64,000 nt of DNA, from NCBI RefSeq assembly GCF_002899895.1, contig NZ_PPEI02000001.1:372001-436000 (forward strand). The letters are read 5' to 3'. Under the pieces are notes generated by a model. That model saw only the letters and a program-made list of their open reading frames with translations, searched no databases and was not told the DNA's origin. Numbering within the stretch: the first letter of the stretch is position 1; each line of letters opens with the position of its first letter. The stretch is from Chryseobacterium oncorhynchi. GTDB taxonomy: Bacteria; Bacteroidota; Bacteroidia; Flavobacteriales; Weeksellaceae. Shown in pieces: positions 1-7,455 of the stretch. The position numbers and the translations under genes are program-made.

Positions 1-1098
1 AAAGGTAAAAAAGCCGTAATTGTAACTGGAGGAAGCTCTATGAGAAAAAGCGGAACTCTTGATAAAGCAGTTGCTTACCTTACAGAAGCTGGAATCGAAA
101 CTCAAATTTTCGAGGGTGTAGAGGAAGATCCATCATCAGCAACATGTCTGAAAGGAGCTGAAATGATGAAAACATTTGAGCCTGATTGGGTTATTGGATT
201 AGGAGGTTGTTCTGCTATTGATGCAGCCAAAATTATGTGGGTATTTTATGAATATCCTGATACTGATTTTGATGCAATGATTAAACCTTTCACTGTTCCG
301 GTTTTAAGAAATAAGGCAAAGTTTATCGCTATTCCTTCTACAAGCGGAACAGGAACTGAAACAACGGGTCTTGCAGTGATTACAGACAGAGAAAAAGGGG
401 TAAAATATCCTATTGTTTCTTATGAATTAACACCGGATATTGCCATTGTAGATGGAGAGATCTGTGCTTCAATGCCTGCACATGTGACATCAAATACAGG
501 TCTAGATGCATTAACACACTGTGTGGAAGCTTTTGTTTCTAATATTGATAATAATATTGCAGATGCTCTTTCTAAAGGTGGTCTTGAGATTGTTTTCAAT
601 AACTTAAAAGAAGCAGTAGAAAACCCAAACAATATTACAGCACGTCAGAATATGCACGATGCTTCTTTTATGGCAGGATTAGCATTCAATAATGCATGGT
701 TGGGAATTGTTCATTCATTATCTCACCAGGTTGGAGCATTGTATGGGATTCCTCACGGAGCTTCCAATGCCATTTTCCTTCCGAATGTTATCCGTTACAA
801 TGCACAGGCTACAGAACGTTACCCTGATTTAGCAAGAGTAATTGGCAAAGAAACAGCTGAAGAACTTGCTCAGGCAATTGAGACGTTACGTTCTGAAGTT
901 AATAATCAATCAGCAATCAAAGAATTTGGAATTTCAAGAGAGGATTGGGATAAAAACATTGATTATATTACGGCCAATGCACTGGCAGATCCTTGTACCG
1001 GTTTCAATCCGAGAGTTCCTTCTTTAGATGAATTAAAGGCTATTTATAATGCTTGTTATGAAGGTCTTGTTTATAGTGAGGAATTGGTTTTAGGATAA
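1..1098 (+). CDS. Iron-containing alcohol dehydrogenase, 5' end outside window
   Basis: Member of the group III metal-dependent alcohol dehydrogenases, which oxidise or reduce alcohols and aldehydes with NAD(P) in the cytoplasm. The reading frame is open from base 1 and the first codons already read as family sequence (VIVTGGSSM), so the gene starts before the window and the ATG at 40 is internal. Visible motifs are the nucleotide-binding GLGGCSAIDAAK, the PSTSGTGTE loop, and the metal-binding stretch with GLDALTHCVEAF followed by HSLSHQVGALYGIPHG, which supplies the histidines. The C-terminus looks complete and is followed at once by a hairpin terminator. The substrate cannot be told from the sequence. 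Confidence 0.93.
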   Translation, partial: KGKKAVIVTGGSSMRKSGTLDKAVAYLTEAGIETQIFEGVEEDPSSATCLKGAEMMKTFEPDWVIGLGGCSAIDAAKIMWVFYEYPDTDFDAMIKPFTVPVLRNKAKFIAIPSTSGTGTETTGLAVITDREKGVKYPIVSYELTPDIAIVDGEICASMPAHVTSNTGLDALTHCVEAFVSNIDNNIADALSKGGLEIVFNNLKEAVENPNNITARQNMHDASFMAGLAFNNAWLGIVHSLSHQVGALYGIPHGASNAIFLPNVIRYNAQATERYPDLARVIGKETAEELAQAIETLRSEVNNQSAIKEFGISREDWDKNIDYITANALADPCTGFNPRVPSLDELKAIYNACYEGLVYSEELVLG

Positions 1099-1120
1099 TA
1101 TTTAAATTTTAGCATCAAAA

Positions 1121-1150
1121 AAGCAGGAGCCCAAAATGGTTCCTGCTTTT
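1121..1150 (+). terminator. Hairpin terminator after the alcohol dehydrogenase
   Basis: An 11-base stem (AAGCAGGAGCC with GGTTCCTGCTT, one G-T pair) with a short A-rich loop is followed by a T run. It lies 22 bases after the stop codon and separates the dehydrogenase from the decayed region that follows. Confidence 0.85.
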
Positions 1151-1177
1151 GTTATTCAACTAAAAAGGCATTCAAGA

Positions 1178-1437
1178 TTATACTTTTTCACATTCTATAC
1201 TACTGCTAAGTTCTGTTCCTATCTGAATGATACGGGTAAATGTGAGGCTTGAATTTTAAATTTGGTTAACGTTCTTTCCTTTCCGGGTAAACAAGCCATC
1301 ATCACAATATCCAAAAGTTTTGCAAGATAAGGTTGATTTCGGGAATCATCAGGAATTACAGCATCTATAATCAAAAGTTTTGCCCCTTTCGGCATTGCAT
1401 ATTTTTAAAATATGAATACATTCTTCATCAATCCAAT
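1178..1437 (-). pseudogene. Decayed O-methyltransferase remnant (C-terminal part only)
   Basis: Reading the minus strand gives three pieces in different frames that join into the end of a SAM-dependent O-methyltransferase (Methyltransf_2 type). The first reads DWIDEECIHILK, the usual HDW-DE-C-ILK block. The second reads MPKGAKLLIIDAVIPDD and then LAKLLDIVMMACLPGKERT. The third reads TFTRIIQIGTELSSSIECE and stops at 1178-1180. At least two frameshifts separate them (near 1393-1400 and near 1240-1245), and the N-terminal part is not found upstream. The remnant accounts for most of the gene-free stretch between the alcohol dehydrogenase and the HPP gene. The family call rests on motif recognition by eye. 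Confidence 0.75.
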
Positions 1438-1549
1438 CAACAAATAACCAATACAAAATAAATTATTCATAAAAAAATAATCTATTCTACTTTCTATGTA
1501 AAAAACGCTTAGCTCCTCAATACTATCCATTTACAAACGGATAATTCTG

Positions 1550-1557
1550 TATCTTTG
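1550..1557 (+). promoter_or_regulatory. Candidate -7 promoter element for the HPP gene
   Basis: TATCTTTG matches the Bacteroidota -7 element TAnnTTTG. No clear TTG is seen 17 to 23 bases upstream. The start codon follows about 68 bases later. Confidence 0.45.
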
Positions 1558-1624
1558 TTCTAACTTCGATAAAGCCTATGCATTTTGCATACAATCAATT
1601 ATAAAAAGTAAAGAAGAAAAGTAC

Positions 1625-2227
1625 ATGAAGAAGACAATAAAAAGAACGTTCAGGGTTTCAAAATATGTAATCTATAAGGAAACTCTGGTTGATTACAAAG
1701 AGCATTTTTGGTCATTTCTGGGTGCTTTTTTTGGAATTGGATTGATTGCTTTTATTCAGTCCCACTCTTTAGCACAGACTGAGAATATATTTCTGATCGG
1801 TTCTTTTGGAGCCTCAAGTGTTCTTATTTATGGAGCAATTCAGAGTCCTTTGGCCCAACCGAGAAATCTGGTTGGTGGACATGTTCTTTCAGCATTGGTG
1901 GGAGTTACAGTTTATCAGATCGTTCCGGACATCATATGGCTTTCTGCACCTTTGGCCGTAGCTTTTTCTATTGTATTGATGCAGTATACAAAAACTTTAC
2001 ATCCTCCGGGTGGGGCTACAGCATTGATAGCAGTGAGCTCTACGGGAAAAATTCCGGAATTAGGATACTGGTACGTCATCTCTCCTGTTTTGTCAGGGTG
2101 TATTATTCTTCTGCTCGTAGCTTTACTTTTTAATAATATAACACCTAACAGAAGCTATCCTACTCATAGCAGGTTTATAAGATTATTAAGAAAAAAGCAC
2201 GCACATGCACACAAAATGAAAAAATAA
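1625..2227 (+). CDS. HPP family integral membrane protein
   Basis: A 200-residue protein with four predicted membrane segments (roughly residues 30-48, 58-76, 82-120 and 145-168). It carries the family signature TLHPPGGATAL near residue 120, together with SFGASSVLIYG and PLAQPRNLVGGH, which are typical of HPP proteins. Relatives in cyanobacteria and plants have been linked to nitrite transport across membranes, but bacterial members in general are uncharacterised. The C-terminus is basic and histidine-rich. The next gene begins five bases after the stop codon, so the two are probably co-transcribed. Confidence 0.85.
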   Translation: MKKTIKRTFRVSKYVIYKETLVDYKEHFWSFLGAFFGIGLIAFIQSHSLAQTENIFLIGSFGASSVLIYGAIQSPLAQPRNLVGGHVLSALVGVTVYQIVPDIIWLSAPLAVAFSIVLMQYTKTLHPPGGATALIAVSSTGKIPELGYWYVISPVLSGCIILLLVALLFNNITPNRSYPTHSRFIRLLRKKHAHAHKMKK

Positions 2228-2232
2228 AGATT

Positions 2233-2577
2233 ATGAATTGTCTGGAATGTGGTGAAAAAATTATCGGGAGGTCTGATAAAAAATTCTGCAACGATGCCTG
2301 CAGAAATGCCTACAATAATAAGCAGAACAAGGATTCTACAAATCTGATGCGAAATGTAAACAACAAGCTTCGCAAAAACTACCGTATTCTGAAAGAAATA
2401 AATACCGATGGTAAAACAAAGATTGCCAAATCTAAGCTAGATGGCTTAGGTTTTGATTTTGAGTATTTCACCAACCTGAAAGTTTATAAAAATGGATCAG
2501 AGTACAGGTTTATCTATGATTATGGCTATAAAATTCTGGAAGAAGATTTTATTTTGATTGTAAAAAGCCAAGTCTAA
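2233..2577 (+). CDS. Small zinc-ribbon protein of unknown function
   Basis: A 114-residue protein whose N-terminus has two cysteine pairs (CLECGEKIIG and FCNDACRNAYNN), a pattern typical of a small treble-clef or DUF2116-like zinc ribbon. The rest (FEYFTNLKVYKNGSEYRF and an acidic end) is not recognised. It follows the HPP gene by five bases and precedes the epimerase by 30 bases, so it sits inside a probable operon. A nucleic acid or protein contact role for the ribbon is only a guess. Confidence 0.75.
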   Translation: MNCLECGEKIIGRSDKKFCNDACRNAYNNKQNKDSTNLMRNVNNKLRKNYRILKEINTDGKTKIAKSKLDGLGFDFEYFTNLKVYKNGSEYRFIYDYGYKILEEDFILIVKSQV

Positions 2578-2607
2578 ATTATCTGCACCTCTCTCAAATG
2601 TATTATT

Positions 2608-3519
2608 ATGAAAGAAATTGTCTTGATTACAGGAGCCAGCGGCATGATAGCACGGGAACTGGTCAAAAGAATAGGAAACGAATACGACATACGGTTACTT
2701 ACCCGAAAAAAAGAACGTAATAATGAATATGAATGGGACATAAAAAAGGGTACCATAGATGAATCTGCAGTAGAAAATGTTTCTCATATCATTCACCTGG
2801 CGGGAGCCAATATATCGGAAAAACGCTGGACCGAAGAACGGAAAAAGGAATTGATATCCAGCAGGATTGATTCGGCGGGATTGCTTTTGAATGCCTTGAA
2901 GAAAAAAAATATACGACTTAAATCTTTTATTTCCGCTTCAGGTATCAATTATTATGGTACTGAAACTACAGAAAAAATTTTCACAGAAAAAGATGCTGCA
3001 GGCAATGATTTTCTAAGTGAAGTGGTTGTTCTTTGGGAAAAAGCTGCAGAGAAATTCAAAGAGCAAAATATTGCTGAAAGAGTTGTCAAAATACGTACAG
3101 CTGTTGTACTTTCTGAAAAAGATGGGGCCTTAAAGAAAATGATTCCACCTATCAAGTCATATATAGGATCACCTCTTGGAAACGGAAAACAATATATGCC
3201 ATGGATTCATGTTGAGGATATTTGTTCTATCTATGAATTTGCTTTAAAAAACACGGCTATAAATGGGGCTTATAATGCAGTCTCACCTCAGCATGCCACC
3301 AATACTGATTTGACCAAGAAGATCGCTGAGGTACTTAATAAACCTTTATTCATGCCTAATGTTCCCGATTTTATTTTAAAATTAATATTTGGTGAATTGG
3401 CAACAGCTATACTAGAGGGCTCAAGGGCTTCTTCACAGAAAATTCAGGAGGCAGGGTTTCAATTTCAGTTTCCGGATTTAAAGAAAGCACTTGAAAATTT
3501 ATTAAATCATAAAAAATAA
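2608..3519 (+). CDS. TIGR01777 family NAD(P)-dependent epimerase (YfcH/SDR39U1-like)
   Basis: An extended short-chain dehydrogenase of 303 residues. The N-terminal Rossmann fold shows ITGASGMIARELVK, then HLAGANISEKRW, SASGINYYGTE and PWIHVEDICSIYEFAL, all characteristic of TIGR01777/YfcH proteins. The C-terminal 45 residues (PDFILKLIFGELATAIL onward) form the DUF1731 domain found in this family. Family members bind NADPH; the natural substrate is unknown. The next gene begins nine bases downstream. Confidence 0.88.
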   Translation: MKEIVLITGASGMIARELVKRIGNEYDIRLLTRKKERNNEYEWDIKKGTIDESAVENVSHIIHLAGANISEKRWTEERKKELISSRIDSAGLLLNALKKKNIRLKSFISASGINYYGTETTEKIFTEKDAAGNDFLSEVVVLWEKAAEKFKEQNIAERVVKIRTAVVLSEKDGALKKMIPPIKSYIGSPLGNGKQYMPWIHVEDICSIYEFALKNTAINGAYNAVSPQHATNTDLTKKIAEVLNKPLFMPNVPDFILKLIFGELATAILEGSRASSQKIQEAGFQFQFPDLKKALENLLNHKK

Positions 3520-3528
3520 TTTGGTATT

Positions 3529-4104
3529 ATGAAAAGACAACACGTATTTATGCTTTTCCTACTGCTTTCCATTTCCGTTTCTGGACAGAAAAACGAGGTT
3601 CTGAATGCTAAGGAAAAAGCTCTTACCGAACAGTTCAAAAATGAATACAAAAAGAAAAATTATAAAAAATTCACTGGTAAAATAACCGTAAAAGATAGTC
3701 TGGTCATGTTTGATGATAAGATTATTAATTACGATAAAAATGATAAGGAAACAAAAATACTGCTGCAGGAAGGGATTATCTATCCACAACTTTTAACAGA
3801 TTATTTGATAGAAAAATTTCTCACAGACACTACCGACAAGATGCAGAGGAAATTTTACAAACTTCAGAAAGATCCCCACGCTTCCTTTGACATGTCCAAT
3901 ATGAAAATAATGGATACTCATCATCTGAGTTTTCTCAGTTCAAATCCTGAAGTAAAGGTATTCAATATTACTTCTAAAGACGGAAAATCACCAGGAACAT
4001 CCAATTATCTTATTGAACTTACCAATAAAAATGCAACAACTGCAACTTCTATGGAAGACTTCATTAAAAATTCTAAGCTTACTTTTATCCTGAAGAATAA
4101 TTAA
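3529..4104 (+). CDS. Secreted protein of unknown function
   Basis: A 191-residue protein with a clear signal peptide (MKRQHVFMLFLLLSISVSG, likely cut before QKNEV). The mature part is rich in lysine and aspartate, with no motif I can assign. It starts nine bases after the epimerase gene, suggesting co-transcription. It has a coding look (signal peptide, normal length, no overlap). It probably resides in the periplasm. Confidence 0.65.
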   Translation: MKRQHVFMLFLLLSISVSGQKNEVLNAKEKALTEQFKNEYKKKNYKKFTGKITVKDSLVMFDDKIINYDKNDKETKILLQEGIIYPQLLTDYLIEKFLTDTTDKMQRKFYKLQKDPHASFDMSNMKIMDTHHLSFLSSNPEVKVFNITSKDGKSPGTSNYLIELTNKNATTATSMEDFIKNSKLTFILKNN

Positions 4105-4177
4105 TTTTTCAAATTTTAAAAGTTATCATCAATAAATACCAAAATTTAAAAATCACTCCAAACAATTGAAATATATT

Positions 4178-4774
4178 ATGGAAAAAACTCTTATGCAGAA
4201 CAGTAGAATAAAAATCTTAAAAACAGAAATCCTTTCAGATAACTGGTATACTTTAAACAAAGTAACTTTCAATATTCAAAAAAAAGACGGAACTACTGAA
4301 ACGCAAAGCAGAGAAGCTTATGACCGCGGAAATGGAGCTGTTATCCTTCTTTACAACACAAGTACCAACACGGTTATTCTAACCAGACAGTTCAGACTAC
4401 CTACCTACATCAATGGAAATACCTCAGGAATGCTTATCGAGGCTTGTGCGGGGCTTTTAGACAATGACAATCCTGAAGACTGTATAAAACGAGAGACGGA
4501 AGAAGAAACAGGCTATAAAATATCAAAAGTTGAAAAAGTATTTGAAGCTTATATGTCTCCCGGTTCTGTAACGGAAATTCTTCACTTCTTTATTGCTGAA
4601 TATTCCAATGAAATGAAGATAACAAACGGCGGCGGCCTTGAAGAAGAGGGCGAAAACATTGAGGTTTTAGAACTTTCTTTTGACAAAGCACTGACCATGA
4701 TTGATTCTGGAGAGGTTAAAGATGCAAAAACGATTATGCTGCTGCAGTATCTGAGACTCAAAAATATTATATAG
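4178..4774 (+). CDS. nudK: Nudix hydrolase, GDP-mannose pyrophosphatase NudK type
   Basis: A 198-residue protein that closely follows the E. coli NudK pattern over its length: [51 protein letters not shown], then the Nudix core RETEEETGY and [19 protein letters not shown]. The family hydrolyses GDP-mannose and related sugar nucleotides. The first glutamate position of the classical Nudix box is asparagine here (GLLDNDN). I chose the ATG at 4178: the earlier in-frame codon at 4166 is TTG and adds residues not expected in the family. Confidence 0.9.
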   Translation: MEKTLMQNSRIKILKTEILSDNWYTLNKVTFNIQKKDGTTETQSREAYDRGNGAVILLYNTSTNTVILTRQFRLPTYINGNTSGMLIEACAGLLDNDNPEDCIKRETEEETGYKISKVEKVFEAYMSPGSVTEILHFFIAEYSNEMKITNGGGLEEEGENIEVLELSFDKALTMIDSGEVKDAKTIMLLQYLRLKNII

Positions 4775-4806
4775 TTTAACAGCGTCTGCATTAAAGCAAT
4801 TCATGT

Positions 4807-5295
4807 ATGAAGAAAAATCAAGTATTGATTATAGCTTTTATTCTATTTTTAACAAGTTGTAATCAGGTTGATAAAGACCCAAAAGCAACAAATTCAAATA
4901 TCAGAATAATGGATAACTCAGAAATTATTAAACATGTAAAGCTCGCAATAAACCCTAAATTCCAAGACTGGGTTCTTTTCAAAAATGGGACTTACCTTAT
5001 TTTTGAAAATGCCGACACCATTAAAAGTGTAAATGATGAAGCAATAAAGCAGATGAAAGAATTTGGGCCGGTGTTTGCCGGAGGTCCCGCCGGTGATTTC
5101 AGTACCATTCATTTAACGAAAACGGAGGGCTGGATAATTTCCGGACATGGCTACGGAATGTACACCTATGTAAACCCGTCAGAGATTGAAAATAAAACAC
5201 CCAATGATATAGAAATTGGGTTATTTGGCAGAACAAAAAGAGATCTTGACGGAAAAAACCCTGAAATAATATACACAAACAGTCGTAAAAAGTAG
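4807..5295 (+). CDS. Small lipoprotein of unknown function
   Basis: A 162-residue protein with a lipoprotein signal peptide ending in the lipobox LTSC (residues about 15-18), so it should be lipid-anchored. The mature part includes FKNGTYLIFENAD and a glycine-rich GPVFAGGPAGDF segment followed by GWIISGHGYGMYTYV; I do not recognise the family. It lies between nudK and the DUF2750 gene with gaps of 32 and 21 bases, so it may share their transcript. Confidence 0.7.
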   Translation: MKKNQVLIIAFILFLTSCNQVDKDPKATNSNIRIMDNSEIIKHVKLAINPKFQDWVLFKNGTYLIFENADTIKSVNDEAIKQMKEFGPVFAGGPAGDFSTIHLTKTEGWIISGHGYGMYTYVNPSEIENKTPNDIEIGLFGRTKRDLDGKNPEIIYTNSRKK

Positions 5296-5316
5296 CTTAT
5301 AATAATTTTTTTTAAA

Positions 5317-5775
5317 ATGATACAGGATCATATTACCGTTCAAAACCGTTATAAAGATTTCATAAAAAAAATCATTGAAACAGAAATCGTGTACACCTTA
5401 AAGGATGAAAAAGGATATGCAACTTCCTACTCCAACGAAATAGAAGATGAAGATGGTGAACCGACACAGATTGTTTGTTTCTGGTCAGATCCTGCGAGAG
5501 CAAAATCCTGCGTGGATCAGGAATGGAGTCATTATGAGGTCTCTCCTATTTCCCTCAGAGAGTTTATAGAAAACTGGTGCTTAGGGATGAACAGTGACGG
5601 TCTCATTGTCGGAACTAATTTTGACAGTCATCTTTTCGGCTATGAAGCCGAGCCTCTAGAGGTTATTATGGATAGTATTGAAGAGCTTAGAACTACCGGA
5701 AAATCTTTGGAACTGAGAAAATTCGAAAATATGGGGGACCTTGAAAGCCAGATCAGGGAAATTTTGAAAGATTAA
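5317..5775 (+). CDS. DUF2750 domain protein
   Basis: A 152-residue acidic protein. The order of motifs (WTLKDEEG-like TLKDEKGYATSYSNE, CFWSDPARAKSC, EWSHYEVSPISLREFIENW, GTNFDSHLFGYEAEPLE) is that of the DUF2750 family. Members are cytosolic, and some lie near toxin or immunity genes, but no function is established and no toxin gene is adjacent here. Preceding gene is 21 bases upstream. Confidence 0.75.
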   Translation: MIQDHITVQNRYKDFIKKIIETEIVYTLKDEKGYATSYSNEIEDEDGEPTQIVCFWSDPARAKSCVDQEWSHYEVSPISLREFIENWCLGMNSDGLIVGTNFDSHLFGYEAEPLEVIMDSIEELRTTGKSLELRKFENMGDLESQIREILKD

Positions 5776-5802
5776 TGTACATATCCTTATATCAATCAGC
5801 AC

Positions 5803-6492
5803 ATGCTAAAGACCTTGGGAATTAAAATTATTAAAATAATGGCTGGGATTTCAGTCATTATTTTTAGTATTCTGATGCTGAAAACGATTTCCCAATATAC
5901 TTCTCTTGAGAAAAATGTAGGCTTTCTCGCATTTAAACAAAACGTGATTGACAACCCTTACTGGATGACTTTTTTTTACATCCATATTTTCTCAATAACG
6001 CTTTGTCTTTTGGCTGGCTTAACGCAGTTTTCTAATCTGTTTTTAGAGGAGAATAAAAAGTTGCACAGAATCATTGGAAAGATCTATGTTTACAATATTC
6101 TTATCATTAATGTTCCTGCATGTTTTGTATTGGGATTATTTTCAAATGGTGGATTAACAGGAATTGTAGGATTTCTAATTCAGGATATTCTTTGGGCTTA
6201 TTTTACCATTAGGGCAGTACTTTTCATTAAAAAAGGAAATGTAACTGATCATAAAAATTATATGATTCTAAGCTATGCGATCACCACGACTGCCATTACA
6301 TTCAGAATCGTTAAAAATTTATTCTATAATGAAAAGTATCATGATTATGAGCTTTTCTATGGTCTCAATGTTTGGCTGGCCCTTGTTGTAAACTTATTGA
6401 TTGCTTATTTAATTCTTAAAAGAAATCGCCCTTTATTACCGTTGAAAAGAGACATTCGCCAGGAAAATAACAACGGCAATAAACAGTATTGA
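5803..6492 (+). CDS. DUF2306-like multipass membrane protein
   Basis: A 229-residue protein with about six or seven hydrophobic helices. The pattern FYIHIFSITLCLLAGLTQF, then KLHRIIGKIYVY, and DHKNYMILSYAITTTAI fits the DUF2306 family, in which conserved histidines (here H in IHI, LHR and DHK) lie near the membrane faces. Function is unknown. The 3' end overlaps the oppositely oriented small gene at 6436-6660 by 57 bases. Confidence 0.78.
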   Translation: MLKTLGIKIIKIMAGISVIIFSILMLKTISQYTSLEKNVGFLAFKQNVIDNPYWMTFFYIHIFSITLCLLAGLTQFSNLFLEENKKLHRIIGKIYVYNILIINVPACFVLGLFSNGGLTGIVGFLIQDILWAYFTIRAVLFIKKGNVTDHKNYMILSYAITTTAITFRIVKNLFYNEKYHDYELFYGLNVWLALVVNLLIAYLILKRNRPLLPLKRDIRQENNNGNKQY

Positions 6493-6660
6493 TAAAAATG
6501 AAACAAGGAAAACCAGTAAGTTTAAAAATACGGCATAATTACTCTTCATTGTCCATCTTTTACAGAAACGCATCATGAGATAAGCCATTGCCGTAAAAAT
6601 TGCCAAAATAAGTACCAGATAAAGAAAATCCCAATTTATATCAGTAAGCTCCCAGCCCAT
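6436..6660 (-). CDS. Small two-helix membrane protein, overlaps its neighbour tail to tail
   Basis: A 74-residue protein with two strong hydrophobic stretches (FLYLVLILAIFTAMAYLMM and NLLVFLVSFLSILFIAVVIF) around a short basic loop. It has its own ATG at 6660. The last 57 bases overlap the end of the DUF2306 gene on the other strand. The composition looks like a real membrane protein rather than an antisense shadow, because most of it lies outside the neighbour. Family not recognised. Confidence 0.6.
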   Translation of the reverse strand: MGWELTDINWDFLYLVLILAIFTAMAYLMMRFCKRWTMKSNYAVFLNLLVFLVSFLSILFIAVVIFLANVSFQR

Positions 6661-6768
6661 AAAATTATTTTAATCCAATATAATATTTTTTTTTGAAAGA
6701 CACCAGAATGGCTCCAAATCTCACTGATTTCAGGTATTTTTATGAAATATTTAGACTAAAAAGAAAAA

Positions 6769-7146
6769 ATGATAATAAAGAATATAGACCACATTGTATT
6801 AACGGTTGCCAGTATAGAAAAGACGATTGAATTTTACACTCAGATTATGGGATTTGAAGTAGTAACATTCGGAGAAAACCGAAAGGCACTCATCTTTGGA
6901 AATCAAAAGATCAACCTACACCAAAAAGGCTATGAGTTTGAACCTAAGGCTGACAGCCCAACCTGTGGTTCTGCAGATCTTTGCTTCATTGCAGAAACGG
7001 ATATTCAGGAGGTAGTGGAAGAACTGAAGCAGAAAAACATTAAAATTATTGAGGGAATTGTAGATAGAACCGGCGCTGTGGGGAAGATAAAATCCGTCTA
7101 TTTCCGTGATCCGGACGAGAATCTCATTGAGGTAAGTAATTATTAA
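6769..7146 (+). CDS. VOC superfamily protein (glyoxalase/dioxygenase-like)
   Basis: A 125-residue single-module vicinal oxygen chelate protein. It opens with IDHIVLTVASIEKTIEFY, contains KINLHQKGYEFEPKA, and ends in VYFRDPDENLIEVSNY; the conserved H, H and E positions that bind metal in the family are present. It resembles YaeR/GloA-like and dioxygenase-like stand-alone VOC proteins. Reaction and substrate are not predictable. A gene-free stretch with hairpins follows. Confidence 0.88.
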   Translation: MIIKNIDHIVLTVASIEKTIEFYTQIMGFEVVTFGENRKALIFGNQKINLHQKGYEFEPKADSPTCGSADLCFIAETDIQEVVEELKQKNIKIIEGIVDRTGAVGKIKSVYFRDPDENLIEVSNY

Positions 7147-7199
7147 AGCTGTTTAAATTTTTTTATTAAACCACAAATAAGATACACAAGCTTTTTAAA

Positions 7200-7444
7200 C
7201 ACTTAAGCTATTTAAGTGGTATACTTTGTGTATAAGAAGTACAATAAAGTTTTGTTGAAAATCAAAGATTTTCATCTTATGTGAACTTAATTGTGTAATA
7301 ATTCCTTACACTTTCTAAAGTGTACTAAAGTGTTAAAAATAAAAAAAATTGTGATTAAGTTTAAACAGACTTATTATTAAAAGATCAATTTAAACCATTA
7401 AGATCAGTAAAGAAATAGAATTTTCTTATCACCTTAATGGTTTA
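7200..7444. repeat. Intergenic multi-hairpin element
   Basis: The 309-base gap between the VOC gene and the convergent WG-repeat gene contains a run of short inverted repeats. CACTTAA at 7200-7206 pairs with TTAAGTG at 7212-7218. GAAAATC at 7257-7263 pairs with GATTTTC at 7267-7273. ACACTTT at 7308-7314 pairs with AAAGTGT at 7317-7323. Finally a perfect 12-base arm, TAAACCATTAAG at 7391-7402, pairs with CTTAATGGTTTA at 7433-7444. The last one may end transcription from both sides. The density suggests a REP-like intergenic repeat, but copies elsewhere cannot be tested here. Confidence 0.5.
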
Positions 7445-7455
7445 AAAATTTCATA

